From Phycisphaerales bacterium (GTDB lineage: Bacteria > Planctomycetota > Phycisphaerae > Phycisphaerales > SM1A02): 53,184 nucleotides of DNA. A program made the position numbers and the translations under genes. Positions 35,745 through 44,402 of this stretch are shown here, in pieces. The notes beneath the pieces are model-generated. The model had not been told where the DNA came from, ran no database searches, and worked only from the letters and a program-made list of their open reading frames with translations. The stretch lies in contig JAKVBQ010000022.1 in assembly GCA_022447205.1 (NCBI GenBank), forward strand, positions 1 to 53,184, in the 5' to 3' direction. Every line of letters starts with the position of its first letter. Position 1 is the stretch's first letter.

Positions 35745-37931
35745 TCAGTCGATGATCAGCTTCACGGACTCCTGCGGGCCGAGATCGAGTGCACCGTAGG
35801 CACGGCCCGCGGCATCCGCGGTGTCCCCGGTGGAGTCGGCGATCAGGTCGCGAAGCGCGCTGACCTGACGGGAGGCGACGGAGTTGCCGAACCGACGCGC
35901 CGAAGCGGCGACGTAGTCGAGCATGTCGACCTGGACGCCACCCGAGGCGGCAAGTGCGGCATCGAGCAGGGCCTGCTGGCTGCGGACACCCGGGACCATC
36001 GCGACCACGTTGCCGACCTGCAGCTTGATGTGCCCGGCGGGCAGTGAGCCGTGGGCGTCGTTGCGGGCAAGTGCCTCGAGGAGCGCCGTCTCCGCATCGG
36101 AGACATCGAGGACCGTCCGGCCGTCACCGGCCACGGCCTCGAGCGCCGCGAGGGCGTTCAGCATGTAGGTGAGCTGGTCATCTTCCGAGAGCTGACTGCT
36201 GCCGGTGCGTTCGAGCAGCTGGGAGACGGCCGAAGCGAACTGGGTCGCGTCGCTGCCGGCGGTCCAGATGAGCGTGGCACGATCATCGGCGAACTCGGTG
36301 GAGAGCTGCGACTGGTCGGAGATGTTCGCGGAGGCGATCACCGGGACGGCAGCCGTCATGTTGTCGTTGCGGAGGGCGCGGATCGTGTCGCGGATCATGT
36401 CGATCTCGCCACGGATCACCACGAGATCGAGACCGACGGAACGGTCCAGCTCGCTGCGCACGTCGGAGTAGTCCTGACCACCGGTGAGCATCGTGAACCC
36501 GAGGCCCTGAAGGTCGGCGGCATAGGTCCGGCGATCCTCGTCGTTGCTCGCGACGACGATGCCGAACATCGAACTGCTGTCGCGAACCGCGGAGCCCAGG
36601 AGGGGCACCACGACATCGTCACCGGGGAAGTTCTTCCTGGGCAGCGCATTGGCGATGACCAGCGCGCTGTCGTACTGCACGCGGCGATCGGGGTAGCGAA
36701 GACATTCGAGCAGCGGCTGACGCGAACCGGAGAAGATGTTGCCTCCACCGGTGGTCTCGCCGAGGGCGGCGATCGCGTCCCGCACCAGGGCGGTGTCGTA
36801 GCGATCGATCGCCATGGCGAGGACGTCCTGGGCGACGCTGGTTCCCGCCGCGGTGGCGAAGAACTGGGGCGAGTAGCGCTTGCCGCCGAAGACGGGATCA
36901 CTGGCGCCCTGGGGCAGGTCGTTCTCGCGACGGAGGTCCGCCGCCACGTAGAGGGCGAGCGCCTGACGGGAGCCCTGGTCGTAGGTGAGCGCGGTCCGGG
37001 CCATCTTCATGGCCATCACGTCACCGTAGATCTCGGTCACGACCGAGGTGGGCGTGAGCCCGGCATAGGTGTCGTAGTGCCAGATGTTGTTGGCCGGCTC
37101 GTCGGGCCAGGCCACCAGGGACATCTGACCGTCGAAGAAACGACGGCCGAGCGCGGTGAACTGACCGGACACGGAGGTCGAGTTCCCGCCGATGCGCCTG
37201 AAGGCGGAGTTGGCGGCAGCCTTCACCGTGTCGGGGGTCTTGTCATTCTGGGCGAGCTCGAGCAGGAACGGCTCGGCAGCGGGGTACCCGATCTCACCGA
37301 GCATGTTGCAGATCTTGCGCTGGGCGTTGGGATCGACCGCACCGAGTGCCGCGCAGAGGGGGAAGACCGCCTGACGCTTGATCTGCTCGATCATCGCCGT
37401 GCAGGCGACCTCGAGCTGGGGATCCTTGCCGTTGACGATCTCCTCGAGGAGCGCGGGGACCGCGTACTCGCCGGCGGCAAGCAGGCGATCCTTCGCGAGC
37501 ATCTTCTGTCTCAGGGTGCCGGTGAGCATGCCCACCGCCTCACGGACGAGGCCCGGGTCTCGCGCCAGGGCGATCCGTCCGGTCTCGACCTTCTTCTCGA
37601 TCATGGCGACCAGGTCGCTCACGCCCTCCATGCGACGACCACGCCGCATGACACTGATGAGCTTGTCCTCGAGTTCGTTGTCGAACACGATCATCGCCAG
37701 GTCGGAATCACTCACTCCGGAGTCCAGCAGTGCGTTGCCGGCGGCCTCGGCGAGGTCGGGCTTCGCGATGCGGATGTAGTGGAGGAAGTCCTCGAGCAGC
37801 GTCGCCGGGTCCTTCGCCGACTGGTCACCTGATCCGGACTGGGCATGGGTCTCGGCAGGGCCGATGACACCGAGCACGAGGCAGATCATCGCGGTGAAGA
37901 CGAAGGCCGACAGGCGTGAATACGGACTCAT
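35745..37931 (-). CDS. Secreted HEAT-like repeat protein with degenerate receiver-like domain
   Basis: 728 residues with a signal peptide (ends GPAETHAQ). The N-terminal half (about 40-250) is helical with HEAT-like repeats (VPALLEEIVNGKDPQLEVAC, PLCAALGAVDPNAQRKIC). A second helical section follows (300-440). Residues about 455-590 (FGIVVASNDEDRRTYAADL ... LDLVVIRGEIDM ... AVPVIASANI) look like a response-regulator receiver, but the phospho-acceptor Asp position reads Arg. A helical C-terminus follows. A receiver-like fold in an exported protein is unusual. The start ATG 37931 is favoured by a GGAGG 10 nt upstream; ATG 37940 lies too close to it. Function unknown; likely a periplasmic scaffold. 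Confidence 0.7.
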   Translation of the reverse strand: MSPYSRLSAFVFTAMICLVLGVIGPAETHAQSGSGDQSAKDPATLLEDFLHYIRIAKPDLAEAAGNALLDSGVSDSDLAMIVFDNELEDKLISVMRRGRRMEGVSDLVAMIEKKVETGRIALARDPGLVREAVGMLTGTLRQKMLAKDRLLAAGEYAVPALLEEIVNGKDPQLEVACTAMIEQIKRQAVFPLCAALGAVDPNAQRKICNMLGEIGYPAAEPFLLELAQNDKTPDTVKAAANSAFRRIGGNSTSVSGQFTALGRRFFDGQMSLVAWPDEPANNIWHYDTYAGLTPTSVVTEIYGDVMAMKMARTALTYDQGSRQALALYVAADLRRENDLPQGASDPVFGGKRYSPQFFATAAGTSVAQDVLAMAIDRYDTALVRDAIAALGETTGGGNIFSGSRQPLLECLRYPDRRVQYDSALVIANALPRKNFPGDDVVVPLLGSAVRDSSSMFGIVVASNDEDRRTYAADLQGLGFTMLTGGQDYSDVRSELDRSVGLDLVVIRGEIDMIRDTIRALRNDNMTAAVPVIASANISDQSQLSTEFADDRATLIWTAGSDATQFASAVSQLLERTGSSQLSEDDQLTYMLNALAALEAVAGDGRTVLDVSDAETALLEALARNDAHGSLPAGHIKLQVGNVVAMVPGVRSQQALLDAALAASGGVQVDMLDYVAASARRFGNSVASRQVSALRDLIADSTGDTADAAGRAYGALDLGPQESVKLIID

Positions 37932-38122
37932 TCGAGGCATACCTCCAGGAGTGGAACCGTCCGGGACGGCCCGACGACCGGTGACGAGTCACCGTCGATG
38001 GTTCAAGCTCAGGAACGGGGCCTCCATGCCGGGACATGGGGACACCGCCGATCCGGTGGACGATACTCGGCCGGAAGAGCCAGTGTCAACGCATCCAGCG
38101 CCCCGAACGCCTGATACCTCTC

Positions 38123-38128
38123 TATACT
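38123..38128 (+). promoter_or_regulatory. -10 box for the cobalamin riboswitch transcript
   Basis: TATACT in an otherwise GC-rich context, about 60 nt before the riboswitch core, and the best -10 match in the gap. No consensus -35 is seen 16-18 nt upstream. Confidence 0.45.
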
Positions 38129-38185
38129 GGAGCCGGTCGCGGTGTGACGATTCGAATCCATCAGGTCGTTTCTGACTGATAACAA

Positions 38186-38328
38186 GGATTCGATTCGGCC
38201 TGTCAGGGGGTTCCCGGGCAGGTGGGAAGGCGGTGAAAATCCGCCACGGACGCGCCGCCGTGACGGGTTCCCAGCCCGGATGCCCCGGTCCTGATGGGAA
38301 ACCCGAAGTCGGAAGACTCACCTCGCGA
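38186..38328 (+). ncRNA. Cobalamin (B12) riboswitch aptamer
   Basis: Conserved landmarks occur in the right order. GGGAAGGCGGTGAAAATCC contains the GGGAA and GGTGnaAnnCC core, and GGCGG/CCGCC pair around it. GCCGCCGTGACGGG corresponds to the CCCGCnACTGTgA region. The 3' B12-box-like AGTCGGAAGACTCACC matches the AGYCnGGAGACnnnCC element. The exact 5' boundary is uncertain. It lies in the untranslated region before a secreted surface protein gene, about 120 nt ahead of its start. Binding of adenosyl- or methylcobalamin should repress expression through the terminator downstream. Confidence 0.88.
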
Positions 38329-38364
38329 CCTTGAGTCCGGCCTCCCTCGCGCTCAGGGAGTTTT
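38329..38364 (+). terminator. Riboswitch expression platform: terminator with competing antiterminator
   Basis: CTCCCT (38342-38347) pairs with AGGGAG (38355-38360) and is followed by TTTT, an intrinsic terminator. CCTTGAG (38329-38335) can instead pair with CTCAGGG (38352-38358), seven pairs with one G-U, which would destroy the terminator. The two structures share 38355-38358, so they exclude each other: a transcriptional switch. Confidence 0.75.
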
Positions 38365-38448
38365 GGTACCGATGCTCCGACCGCCCCGAAACAGGGGTGG
38401 AGCCAGGAGCACTGCCCGATTCCCGAGCGCGACGAAGGCCGGCGCTCG

Positions 38449-39378
38449 ATGCAGACACCAGACAGGCACCCCCGAGAGTCCACGAGTCCGTTGTTGCGGA
38501 CCTCGTCGCTCCTCCTCATCATCGCCTGCACCGCACATGCCGGTGCCCAGCACGCGGTCGAAGTGATCGACTACGTCCCCGGTCAGGGCAACTCCGGTGC
38601 GTATGCAAACCCTGCCTCCGCACTCGGCCCCCCCACCCGGATCAGCAACAGTGCCGTCGACCCGAGCGTGGTCACCCCCTTCCAACCGGCGTGGCGTCCG
38701 GACGAACTCGTCACGATCGGTGTGGGAGGACGCCTGGTCCTCGCCTTCGAGGAACCGGTCCTCGATGATCCGGCCAATCCCTTCGGCACGGACCTGATCA
38801 TCTTCGGCAATTCGTTCTTCACCGCGAGCAATCCGCAGTCCCCCTGCGTCGGCAGCATCTACGAGGAAGGCGGGCTCATCGAGGTCAGTCTCGACGGCAT
38901 CGACTTCCGCCCGATCGAGGGTGCCCTGGCGGACGGCCTCTTCCCGACACTCGGCTATCTCGATGCGGAACCATTCGGAACCATGGCCGGCACGGAGGAA
39001 AGCGACTTCACCCGACCGGTCGATCCGGCGATGGCGGAGCTGATGCTCGAGGGCATGTGCTGGGACGAACTCCTGACGAGCTACGGCGGATCGGGCGGCG
39101 GCACGCCGATCGACATCGGGCCGACCGGCCTCGCGGCGATTCGTTTCGTTCGCATCACCACGCCGACGGGTTCGATGTTCCTGCCGGAGATCGATGCGGT
39201 CTCGGACGTCGCCCCCGGCGGGGTGGCGAGCGATCTCGACGGCAACGGCACCGTCGACGGCGGTGATCTCACGCTCCTGCTTGGTGCCTGGGGCGAGACC
39301 GGCTCGCCCTTCGACCTCGACGGTGACGGCGTGATCACCGGAAGCGACCTGACGCGGCTCCTGGGTGACTGGACCTGA
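38449..39378 (+). CDS. B12-riboswitch-controlled secreted surface protein with dockerin-like C-terminus
   Basis: 309 residues with a signal peptide (RTSSLLLIIACTAHAGAQ). The mature part begins HAVEVIDYVPGQGNSGAY and includes VGGRLVLAFEEPV, DLIIFGNSFF, IEVSLDGIDFR and IDIGPTGLAAIRFVRI. This predicts a beta-sandwich that I also associate with PEP-CTERM surface proteins of planctomycetes, from memory. Two dockerin-like Ca repeats end the protein (DLDGNGTVDGGDLTLLLGAW and one more). Control by a cobalamin riboswitch implies a role in corrinoid capture or in replacing a B12-dependent process. Its TGA overlaps the ATG of the pseudopilin gene (TGATG), so the two are coupled. Confidence 0.75.
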   Translation: MQTPDRHPRESTSPLLRTSSLLLIIACTAHAGAQHAVEVIDYVPGQGNSGAYANPASALGPPTRISNSAVDPSVVTPFQPAWRPDELVTIGVGGRLVLAFEEPVLDDPANPFGTDLIIFGNSFFTASNPQSPCVGSIYEEGGLIEVSLDGIDFRPIEGALADGLFPTLGYLDAEPFGTMAGTEESDFTRPVDPAMAELMLEGMCWDELLTSYGGSGGGTPIDIGPTGLAAIRFVRITTPTGSMFLPEIDAVSDVAPGGVASDLDGNGTVDGGDLTLLLGAWGETGSPFDLDGDGVITGSDLTRLLGDWT

Positions 39379-40172
39379 TGCGACACACGAGGCGAGCCAT
39401 CACCCTGGTCGAGACGATCACCGTGTTCGGGATCATCACCCTCCTCCTCGCCCTGGCGGCGGGCGCGGCCACGAAGGTCGGGCGCGAGGCGCGCTCGGGC
39501 ACCTGCCGATCGAACCTGCGACAGATCGCGCTGGCCACCGAGAGCTACCGGAACGTCAACGACGGCGAACTTCCCGCGGCGATCCTCTTCTTCGATGAAC
39601 CGGGTGGCGGCGTCCGCACCGTGGCATGGGACTTCGAACAGTCCTCGAGCGGCGAGGTGAAGCCCGGCCCCCTCTGGTCGTACGTCGACGGCGGCATGGA
39701 GGTCCATCAGTGCCCGGAGTTCAAGGGACCGAGCACCTTCGGTTCCGACCCCTGGACCGGCTACAACTACAACACGAGCTTCCTCGGCGCGGAAGGTCAG
39801 TACCCCTGGACCGGACAGGACGGTCGACGCATGCAGGGTTGGGATGCGGCACGCCCCGGCCTTCGGTCGAGCAGCCACCACAAGCCCGACCGATGCGCCA
39901 TGTTCGCCGATGGCGGCTGGCATGGCGGCGCGAACAAGTTCATGCGCGCTCCCGGCAACACCGTCGAGTACGACCTCGGCCGGGTCTATGCGGGCGGGCA
40001 GGCGTTCCGACACGGCGGATGCTGCAACGTGGTGCACCTGGACGGTCACTGCTCCGGCCTGTGCGAACCCCGAGAGGGCGTCCATGCCCAGGCATGGTTG
40101 CTGAAGGACATCATGGCGTTCCCGAGGAACGGTTTCCTCAGCGATGATGACAGCCTCTACGATCCTCGTTGA
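39378..40172 (+). CDS. Pseudopilin-like protein (DUF1559/H-x9-DG type)
   Basis: 264 residues. A prepilin-like N-terminus RRAITLVETITVFGIITLLLALAAG has Glu at about +5 of the predicted mature protein, but Ala-Ile replaces the usual Gly-Phe cleavage pair. The C-terminal half has QAFRHGGCCNVVHLDGHC, matching the H-x9-DG signature of planctomycete pseudopilin-like proteins, and several Cys (GTC, HQC, CCN). It is translationally coupled to the upstream riboswitch-controlled surface protein, so it should be part of the same B12-regulated unit. Such proteins are membrane-anchored with an exported globular domain. Function unknown. Confidence 0.78.
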   Translation: MRHTRRAITLVETITVFGIITLLLALAAGAATKVGREARSGTCRSNLRQIALATESYRNVNDGELPAAILFFDEPGGGVRTVAWDFEQSSSGEVKPGPLWSYVDGGMEVHQCPEFKGPSTFGSDPWTGYNYNTSFLGAEGQYPWTGQDGRRMQGWDAARPGLRSSSHHKPDRCAMFADGGWHGGANKFMRAPGNTVEYDLGRVYAGGQAFRHGGCCNVVHLDGHCSGLCEPREGVHAQAWLLKDIMAFPRNGFLSDDDSLYDPR

Positions 40173-40179
40173 GCGCCAC

Positions 40180-41397
40180 ATGACGAACACCACCTCGACC
40201 AGTTTCGAACTGCCGACGACGGGAACCGAGGAGCTCGCCCGTGCGCTGGGTGAACTCCGCCCGCTGCCTTCCGAACGCGTGCCGTTCGAACAATCGGTGG
40301 GTCGGATCCTCCGTGACGCGGTCCCCGCCGATCGCGCCCTGCCCGCGTGCAATCGCTCGCGCATGGACGGCTACGCGCTTCGCGCCGCGGACCTGGTCCC
40401 GGGCGGCTCGATGCCGGTCTGCGGGGAGGTTCGTGCCGGGGAGGACGGCGCGGTCGAGGTGCCCGTCGGAAGCTGCGTGAAGATCGCGACCGGTGCCCCG
40501 CTGCCGGTCGGTCTCGACACGGTGATCGAACACGAACGAAGCGATCGAGGCGAGCCGGTCACCTTCGACCTGGACACCGTCGAACCATGGCGCTCCGTGC
40601 ACCGCGAAGGAGTCGACACACCGGCGGGAGCGGAACTGATCGCCTCGGGCACGAGGATCAGGGCGCATCACGTGGGCCTGATGGCGACGGTCGGCTGCAC
40701 CACGCCGGTCGTCGCACGACTGCCGAAAGTCGGGGTCTTCAGCAGCGGCGACGAACTGGTGGGTGTCGAGGACGTCCCGCTGCCGCACCAGGTCCGGGAA
40801 GGCAACGCGCCGATGATCGCTGCCATGCTTGCGGGGCTCGGCACGGAGATCGTCCTTCGAGGACATGCCCCGGACGAGCGCGAGGCGACCCGACGCGTGC
40901 TCGAAGAAGGTCTTGAACGCACCGACCTCCTCGTCACCATCGGCGGGATCAGTGCGGGGGACCATGACCTGGTCCGACCGGTCCTCGAGGAACTCGGCGT
41001 GCGGTGGTGGGTGGCGGGCATTCCCATCCGTCCCGGAAAACCGGTCCACATCGGCCGAACGGAAGACGGGACGATCGTCGCCTGCCTGCCGGGCAACCCG
41101 GTCTCCTCCCTGGTCACCGCACACCTCTTCTGCCGACCGATCATCAACGCGATGACCGCCCGCACCGACGCACCCGGCTGGGAACCACGCCAGCTGGCCG
41201 AACCGGTCCGGGAGGCACCACGACGAACGACCTACCGTCCGGTCCGACTGCTTGAAGACGGTCGGGCACGCATCCCGGCGTGGCAGGGTTCAGGGGACCT
41301 CGCCCACCTGGCGCACTGCACCGGCATGGTCGAACTCCCGGCCGGACGGACGGTGGACACCGGGACCGTCCGCCACCTCGACTGGCGAACCCCATGA
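40180..41397 (+). CDS. moeA: Molybdopterin molybdenumtransferase MoeA
   Basis: 405 residues. MoeA inserts molybdate into adenylylated molybdopterin in the last step of molybdenum cofactor synthesis. Motifs: ACNRSRMDGYALR near the N-terminus, KIATGAPLPVGLDTVI, the MoCF_biosynth domain with VGVFSSGDELV, TIGGISAGDHDLV, and PGNPVSSLVT. Domains I-IV are all present at normal length. ATG 40180 is favoured, starting 7 nt after the pseudopilin stop; ATG 40144 would overlap that gene. The close spacing puts it in the riboswitch transcript, though an internal promoter cannot be excluded. Overlaps moaD by 4 nt. Confidence 0.92.
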   Translation: MTNTTSTSFELPTTGTEELARALGELRPLPSERVPFEQSVGRILRDAVPADRALPACNRSRMDGYALRAADLVPGGSMPVCGEVRAGEDGAVEVPVGSCVKIATGAPLPVGLDTVIEHERSDRGEPVTFDLDTVEPWRSVHREGVDTPAGAELIASGTRIRAHHVGLMATVGCTTPVVARLPKVGVFSSGDELVGVEDVPLPHQVREGNAPMIAAMLAGLGTEIVLRGHAPDEREATRRVLEEGLERTDLLVTIGGISAGDHDLVRPVLEELGVRWWVAGIPIRPGKPVHIGRTEDGTIVACLPGNPVSSLVTAHLFCRPIINAMTARTDAPGWEPRQLAEPVREAPRRTTYRPVRLLEDGRARIPAWQGSGDLAHLAHCTGMVELPAGRTVDTGTVRHLDWRTP

Positions 41398-41642
41398 AGC
41401 ACGAGATCCTGCTGCTGGGCGTGACGCGCGAACTGCTCTCGACCGACCGGATCGCGATCGAACTGCCCGAAGAGGCGACGGTCGCGGAGCTCCGGACCAT
41501 GCTGGCCACCAGCCACCCCGAACTCGAGTCGGTCCTCCCGACCTGCGCGGTCGCGATCGACCATCGCTACCGGGACGACGCGACACCGCTCTCCCGAACG
41601 ACCCATGAGATCGCGATCGTGCCGCCGGTCTCCGGGGGGTGA
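41394..41642 (+). CDS. moaD: Molybdopterin synthase small subunit MoaD
   Basis: 82-residue ubiquitin-like sulfur carrier ending in the required Gly-Gly (PPVSGG), which is thiocarboxylated and gives sulfur to molybdopterin. LLLGVTRELLSTDRIAIELP and ATVAELRTML are typical. The ATG overlaps the stop of moeA (ATGA), so expression is coupled. The large subunit MoaE is not in this window. Converges on mutL with 9 bp between stops. Confidence 0.9.
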   Translation: MKHEILLLGVTRELLSTDRIAIELPEEATVAELRTMLATSHPELESVLPTCAVAIDHRYRDDATPLSRTTHEIAIVPPVSGG

Positions 41643-41651
41643 GGTCCTGGT

Positions 41652-43478
41652 TCAGCTTGAACGACCGAACTTGCGATCGAGTTCCGGGATCGTGATGCGC
41701 AACGAGGTCGGTCGACCGTGCGGGCAGTTGCTGGCTCGTTCGATCTCCTCGCGTCGGGCGATGAGTTCGACCAGTTCGTGATCACTGAGCCGATCGCCCG
41801 CCTTGATCGCGGCCTTGCAGGCCATCATGTCGAGGACCTCGGCGAGCAGTGGTTCGATCTCGTCGACGACACCCTGCTCCGCACCGAAGGCCAGCACCTC
41901 GCGGAGGAACGGTCCCGCCTCGACGTTGCGCGAGAGGAGGAACGAGGGCATGCCCCGGATCGCGATGGTGCGCGGACCGATGACACCCGCATCGAAACCG
42001 AGCCGGTCCAGCAACGGTCCGAGCTGCTCGAGGGCCTCGATCGACGCGGCATCGACCTCGATCATGTCGGGGACGAGGAACTGCTGCACTTCAAGCGGCC
42101 CGGACTCGATGCGCGCCTTCAGCTGCTCGAACATCATGCGTTCATGCAGGGCATGCTGGTCGATCACGAGCACGCCTTCGGCATCCTCGATGAAGAGGTA
42201 CTTCGCATGCACCTGGAGGATCCGGATGTCGTTGCTGATGCGAGGCATCAACTCGGGCGTGGCGTTCTCCTCGCCGGTCGGTGCCGGTTCGATCGGAGCG
42301 AGGAAGTCGACCGGTGAGACCGGTTCCTCGAGACCCTGGCGAAGCGACCCGTAGCTGGGCGTCCCCCCGCCGGCCCCTGCCGCCGGGAAGGTCGGTGCCC
42401 CGCCACCGGATCCGGCTGCACGGAGCTTCCCCGCACCCCAGTCCCGGGCCGGTCCTCCCCCGCCGCCGCCCAGTTCGATCGACGGGACGAGGTCGTGTTC
42501 CGACAACGTGGCCTTGAGTGCACGGCGCACCGCCTGATGCACGGTGCCGCTGTCACGGAACCGGATCTCGGTCTTGGTCGGGTGGACGTTCACGTCGACG
42601 AGCCGGGGATCGATCTCCAGGAAGAGCACCACGGTCGGATGACGTCCGGGTTCGACCAGTCCTCGATACGCCTCGCGGAGTGCGTGCTGGATCGCACGGT
42701 CCTGGATCGGACGACCGTTGACGTAGATCCGCTGGCGCTTGCTGGTCGGTCCCGCGATCGACGGCGTGCCGGCAAGTCCCCAGATCGTGATGCCGCCCCC
42801 CTCGAAGTCGACGGTGAGCAGTTCGTCGGTCAGTTCACGGCCGAGCACTTCGACGACGCGCCGTCGCGGATCGTCGGTCGCGGCGAGCTCGAGGACGGTG
42901 CGCTTGCCGAAACGCAGCGAGAAGCCGCAGGCCGGATGGGCCATCGCGATCGTCTGGAGCAGTTCGGAGATCCGGGCGTGTTCGGTCGCATCGGTCTTGA
43001 GGAACTTGCGCCGTGCGGGCGTGTTGTGGAAGAGCGAACGGATCTCGACCAGGGTGCCCTCGGGTCCGGACGTCGGTTCCGGTTCGAGGGTGCCGCCATC
43101 CTCGGAACCGATCACCCAGGCTTCCTCGGAACCACGCACCCGTGAACGCAGCGTCAACCTCGAGACCGAGGCGATCGAAGCGAGCGCCTCGCCGCGAAAC
43201 CCCATCGTCGCGACCGACTCGAGGTCCTCGAGGCTGGTGATCTTGCTGGTCGCGTGCGGAGCGAGGGCGAGTGGCAGTTCCTCGGGCGTGATGCCCCGTC
43301 CGTCGTCGCGGACGGAGAGCAGGTCCCGACCGCCGCCCTCGGAGACGACGTCGATCCGACCCGCGCCGGCATCCAATGCGTTCTCGACCAGTTCCTTCAC
43401 CACGTTGGCGGGTCGTTCGACGACCTCGCCGGCGGCGATCTGGTTGACGAGTTCGGTTGGGAGACGCTTGATGCCCAT
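41652..43478 (-). CDS. mutL: DNA mismatch repair protein MutL
   Basis: 608 residues. GHKL ATPase N-terminus: IAAGEVVERPANVVKELVENALDAGA, DDGRGI and ATSKI...GFRGEAL. The C-terminal dimerisation domain has the nicking-endonuclease signature DQHALHERMMFE (DQHA-x2-E-x4-E), plus ACKAAIKAG and CPHGRPTSLR. So this is an endonuclease-type MutL as in organisms lacking MutH. A Gly/Ala/Pro-rich linker (about 345-390) joins the halves. ATG 43478 has TACAGT 13 nt upstream and no evident ribosome site. Confidence 0.95.
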   Translation of the reverse strand: MGIKRLPTELVNQIAAGEVVERPANVVKELVENALDAGAGRIDVVSEGGGRDLLSVRDDGRGITPEELPLALAPHATSKITSLEDLESVATMGFRGEALASIASVSRLTLRSRVRGSEEAWVIGSEDGGTLEPEPTSGPEGTLVEIRSLFHNTPARRKFLKTDATEHARISELLQTIAMAHPACGFSLRFGKRTVLELAATDDPRRRVVEVLGRELTDELLTVDFEGGGITIWGLAGTPSIAGPTSKRQRIYVNGRPIQDRAIQHALREAYRGLVEPGRHPTVVLFLEIDPRLVDVNVHPTKTEIRFRDSGTVHQAVRRALKATLSEHDLVPSIELGGGGGGPARDWGAGKLRAAGSGGGAPTFPAAGAGGGTPSYGSLRQGLEEPVSPVDFLAPIEPAPTGEENATPELMPRISNDIRILQVHAKYLFIEDAEGVLVIDQHALHERMMFEQLKARIESGPLEVQQFLVPDMIEVDAASIEALEQLGPLLDRLGFDAGVIGPRTIAIRGMPSFLLSRNVEAGPFLREVLAFGAEQGVVDEIEPLLAEVLDMMACKAAIKAGDRLSDHELVELIARREEIERASNCPHGRPTSLRITIPELDRKFGRSS

Positions 43479-43564
43479 GGCTGTGCGGACAACTGTAGCG
43501 AAAGCATCGGAACCGGTGCAGACCCGTTTTCACGCCACCTGGAGCCGCCTGATGCCGTAAACGG

Positions 43565-43595
43565 CCCGGGGGCGCGGGCGATCCGGCGCCCCGGG
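43565..43595 (-). terminator. GC-rich hairpin behind the lipoprotein gene
   Basis: CCCGGGGGCGC (43565-43575) pairs with GCGCCCCGGG (43586-43595) with one bulged G. It lies 19 nt after the stop of the lipoprotein gene. No T-run follows, so it is a weaker call. Confidence 0.45.
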
Positions 43596-43613
43596 CGGAG
43601 GAGAATGACACGT

Positions 43614-44156
43614 TCAGTTCAAGACGGGAGCGAGTATGAACCCGTAGTTTGCATCGCTGCCGGAGACGTTGAATGAGTAGGTCGAACCATCGCTGATGCC
43701 GAGCGAGAAGGTGTAGATCCCGAACCGATCCTCGGGAGCGACGAACAGCTGGGAGAGCTGCTCATTGACCCAGACCGCCTCGGCACCGTCACCGGAGAGC
43801 CACTTCGACCATCCGACCACGACGGTGTCTCCCGGTGACACCCAGAGGGTGGCGGTGAAGGATGAGACGTCGCCCCGCTCCCCGGTGACGTAGTCGAAGA
43901 GGCTGATCGGCCAGCAGTCGACATCCCCGGCAGTCAACCCGCCAACACCGGGCAGCGTGCCGTGACCGGATGGAAACGGCAGGGTTCCTTCGGCGGGAAA
44001 ACTGGGGTTGCCATACCAGTGCTGGAAGGTTCGGTCGCCGGTCTGCCAGGCGGTCTCGGGATCGCCGTTCGGTTCGTCTTCGGGCAGGCAGCCGGTCATC
44101 AGGCCTGCTCCGGTGATGCATGCAAGCATGCAGGTCCATGAGTTCTTCATGATCAC
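43614..44156 (-). CDS. Hypothetical lipoprotein
   Basis: Not recognised. 180 residues beginning at GTG 44156, chosen because GGAG stands 6 nt upstream. The sequence MIMKNSWTCMLACITGAGLMTGC ends in a lipobox (LMTGC), so the mature protein starts at Cys and is lipid-anchored. The remainder is acidic, Gly/Ser-rich and predicted all-beta (VSSFTATLWVSPGDTVVVGW, YTFSLGISDGSTYSFNVSG), like a small carbohydrate-binding or PPC-type domain. Divergent from the metallophosphatase gene. A GC-rich hairpin follows. Confidence 0.65.
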   Translation of the reverse strand: MIMKNSWTCMLACITGAGLMTGCLPEDEPNGDPETAWQTGDRTFQHWYGNPSFPAEGTLPFPSGHGTLPGVGGLTAGDVDCWPISLFDYVTGERGDVSSFTATLWVSPGDTVVVGWSKWLSGDGAEAVWVNEQLSQLFVAPEDRFGIYTFSLGISDGSTYSFNVSGSDANYGFILAPVLN

Positions 44157-44402
44157 GTGTCACTCCATTTCTCTTGTTTCTTGTCCGGAAGAGGGACTTC
44201 ACTTGCCCCTGTTACAAGCGTAGAAGGGATGGAGGAGGGGCCATCAAAATTCGAAAACAAAAGGCAAATCGATGCTCATCCTGGTCTGAATAGAGACCCG
44301 ATGCGCCCCAGGCGCCGACGCAAGGGCTGGAGCGCTCCGGACGGAGTGACCGATGGAAGGTGGAAGCGGCCACGACTCAGTCACCAGGGACCGACCATCG
44401 TC

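Noticed and set aside
36051-37832. 593-codon plus-strand open frame
   Set aside because: Antisense to the exported HEAT-like protein, which has a signal peptide and ribosome site; the antisense protein is His/Gly/Asp-rich without hydrophobic core.
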